A stretch of 64,000 nt of DNA from PKWO01 sp036384915 (GTDB lineage Bacteria; Pseudomonadota; Gammaproteobacteria; Burkholderiales; Burkholderiaceae_D), in assembly GCA_036384915.1 (NCBI GenBank), contig DASVLJ010000049.1, positions 104,532-168,531 on the forward strand, in the 5' to 3' direction. The notes under the pieces were generated by a model. The model ran no database searches. It worked only from the letters and a program-made list of their open reading frames with translations, and had not been told where the DNA came from. The position numbers and the translations under genes were made by a program. Positions 63,796 to 64,000 of this stretch are shown here, in pieces (the first letter of the stretch is position 1; each line of letters begins with the position of its first letter).

Positions 63796-64000
63796 TTAGT
63801 CGAAAATCTTGGCAACAACGCCGGCGCCGACAGTACGGCCGCCTTCGCGGATAGCGAAGCGCAGACCTTCTTCCATCGCGATCGGGTTGATCAGTTGCAC
63901 GGTGATCGAAACGTTGTCACCAGGCATGACCATTTCCTTGTCCTTCGGCAGTTCGATCGAGCCGGTCACGTCCGTGGTACGGAAGTAGAACTGGGGACGA
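63796..64000 (-). CDS. tuf: Elongation factor Tu (C-terminal end only)
   Basis: Only the last 67 or so residues lie in the window. The minus strand reads RPQFYFRTTDVTGSIELP and ends with REGGRTVGAGVVAKIFD and TAA, the typical EF-Tu domain 3 terminus. EF-Tu delivers aminoacyl-tRNA to the ribosome. The position upstream of rpsJ matches the usual str-S10 order. Confidence 0.97.
   Translation of the reverse strand, partial: RPQFYFRTTDVTGSIELPKDKEMVMPGDNVSITVQLINPIAMEEGLRFAIREGGRTVGAGVVAKIFD

Overview
The window is a GC-rich piece of a bacterial chromosome. Protein sequences and gene order point to a betaproteobacterium of the Burkholderiales, most likely Oxalobacteraceae: kdsD-kdsC-lptCAB-rpoN-hpf, mrcA divergent from pilMNOPQ with aroKB behind it, cutA-dsbD beside rplQ-rpoA, and S3 with a long basic tail. 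Both ends are cut, in a cytochrome c gene on the left and in tuf on the right. The genus is inferred, not shown. No rRNA, tRNA, CRISPR array or transposase gene was seen.

Positions 1-13000 are the accessory part. A tri-haem cytochrome c gene (cut) converges on a minus-strand run: TetR regulator, RND adaptor, RND pump, short-chain dehydrogenase (SDR), FAD/CxxC oxidoreductase, SAM methyltransferase, a broken SDR copy, a FadL-like porin and a small exported protein. The matching outer-membrane channel is divergent. Two copies of a GTGAC-N14-GTCAC operator sit on the adaptor and channel promoters, so one TetR protein probably controls both halves of the pump. The oxidoreductase keeps FAD and CPYC motifs but lacks an obvious NADPH motif. 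Oxidoreductase, methyltransferase and pump together resemble self-protection sets against dithiol toxins. This is the best candidate here for an undescribed system, but it is an inference.

Positions 13000-29900 hold DNA repair genes (ssb, uvrA), a flavin monooxygenase, acylphosphatase, a Kef-type antiporter, the KDO and LPS-transport cluster, sigma-54, a ribosome hibernation factor, an acyl-CoA hydrolase, dgt, aroB and aroK. Positions 29900-36700 are the type IV pilus assembly operon pilMNOPQ, with an Ig-domain lipoprotein gene inserted between pilQ and aroK. Then come mrcA, cyaY, lptM, an acyltransferase, msrPQ, cytochrome c4, engB, hemB, a YhhN protein, dsbD and cutA.

Positions 48900-64000 are the ribosomal protein superoperon, read right to left: tuf, rpsJ, then S10, spc and alpha genes to rplQ. 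It is more divided than the textbook form. A 124-bp foldback repeat lies between rpsJ and rplC. rplC and rplN have promoters with nearly identical spacers. Terminator-like hairpins separate rpsK, rpsD and rpoA. Two non-coding regions also stand out: a rod-shaped RNA candidate between engB and hemB, and a 169-bp foldback element that supplies the stop codon of the YhhN gene.
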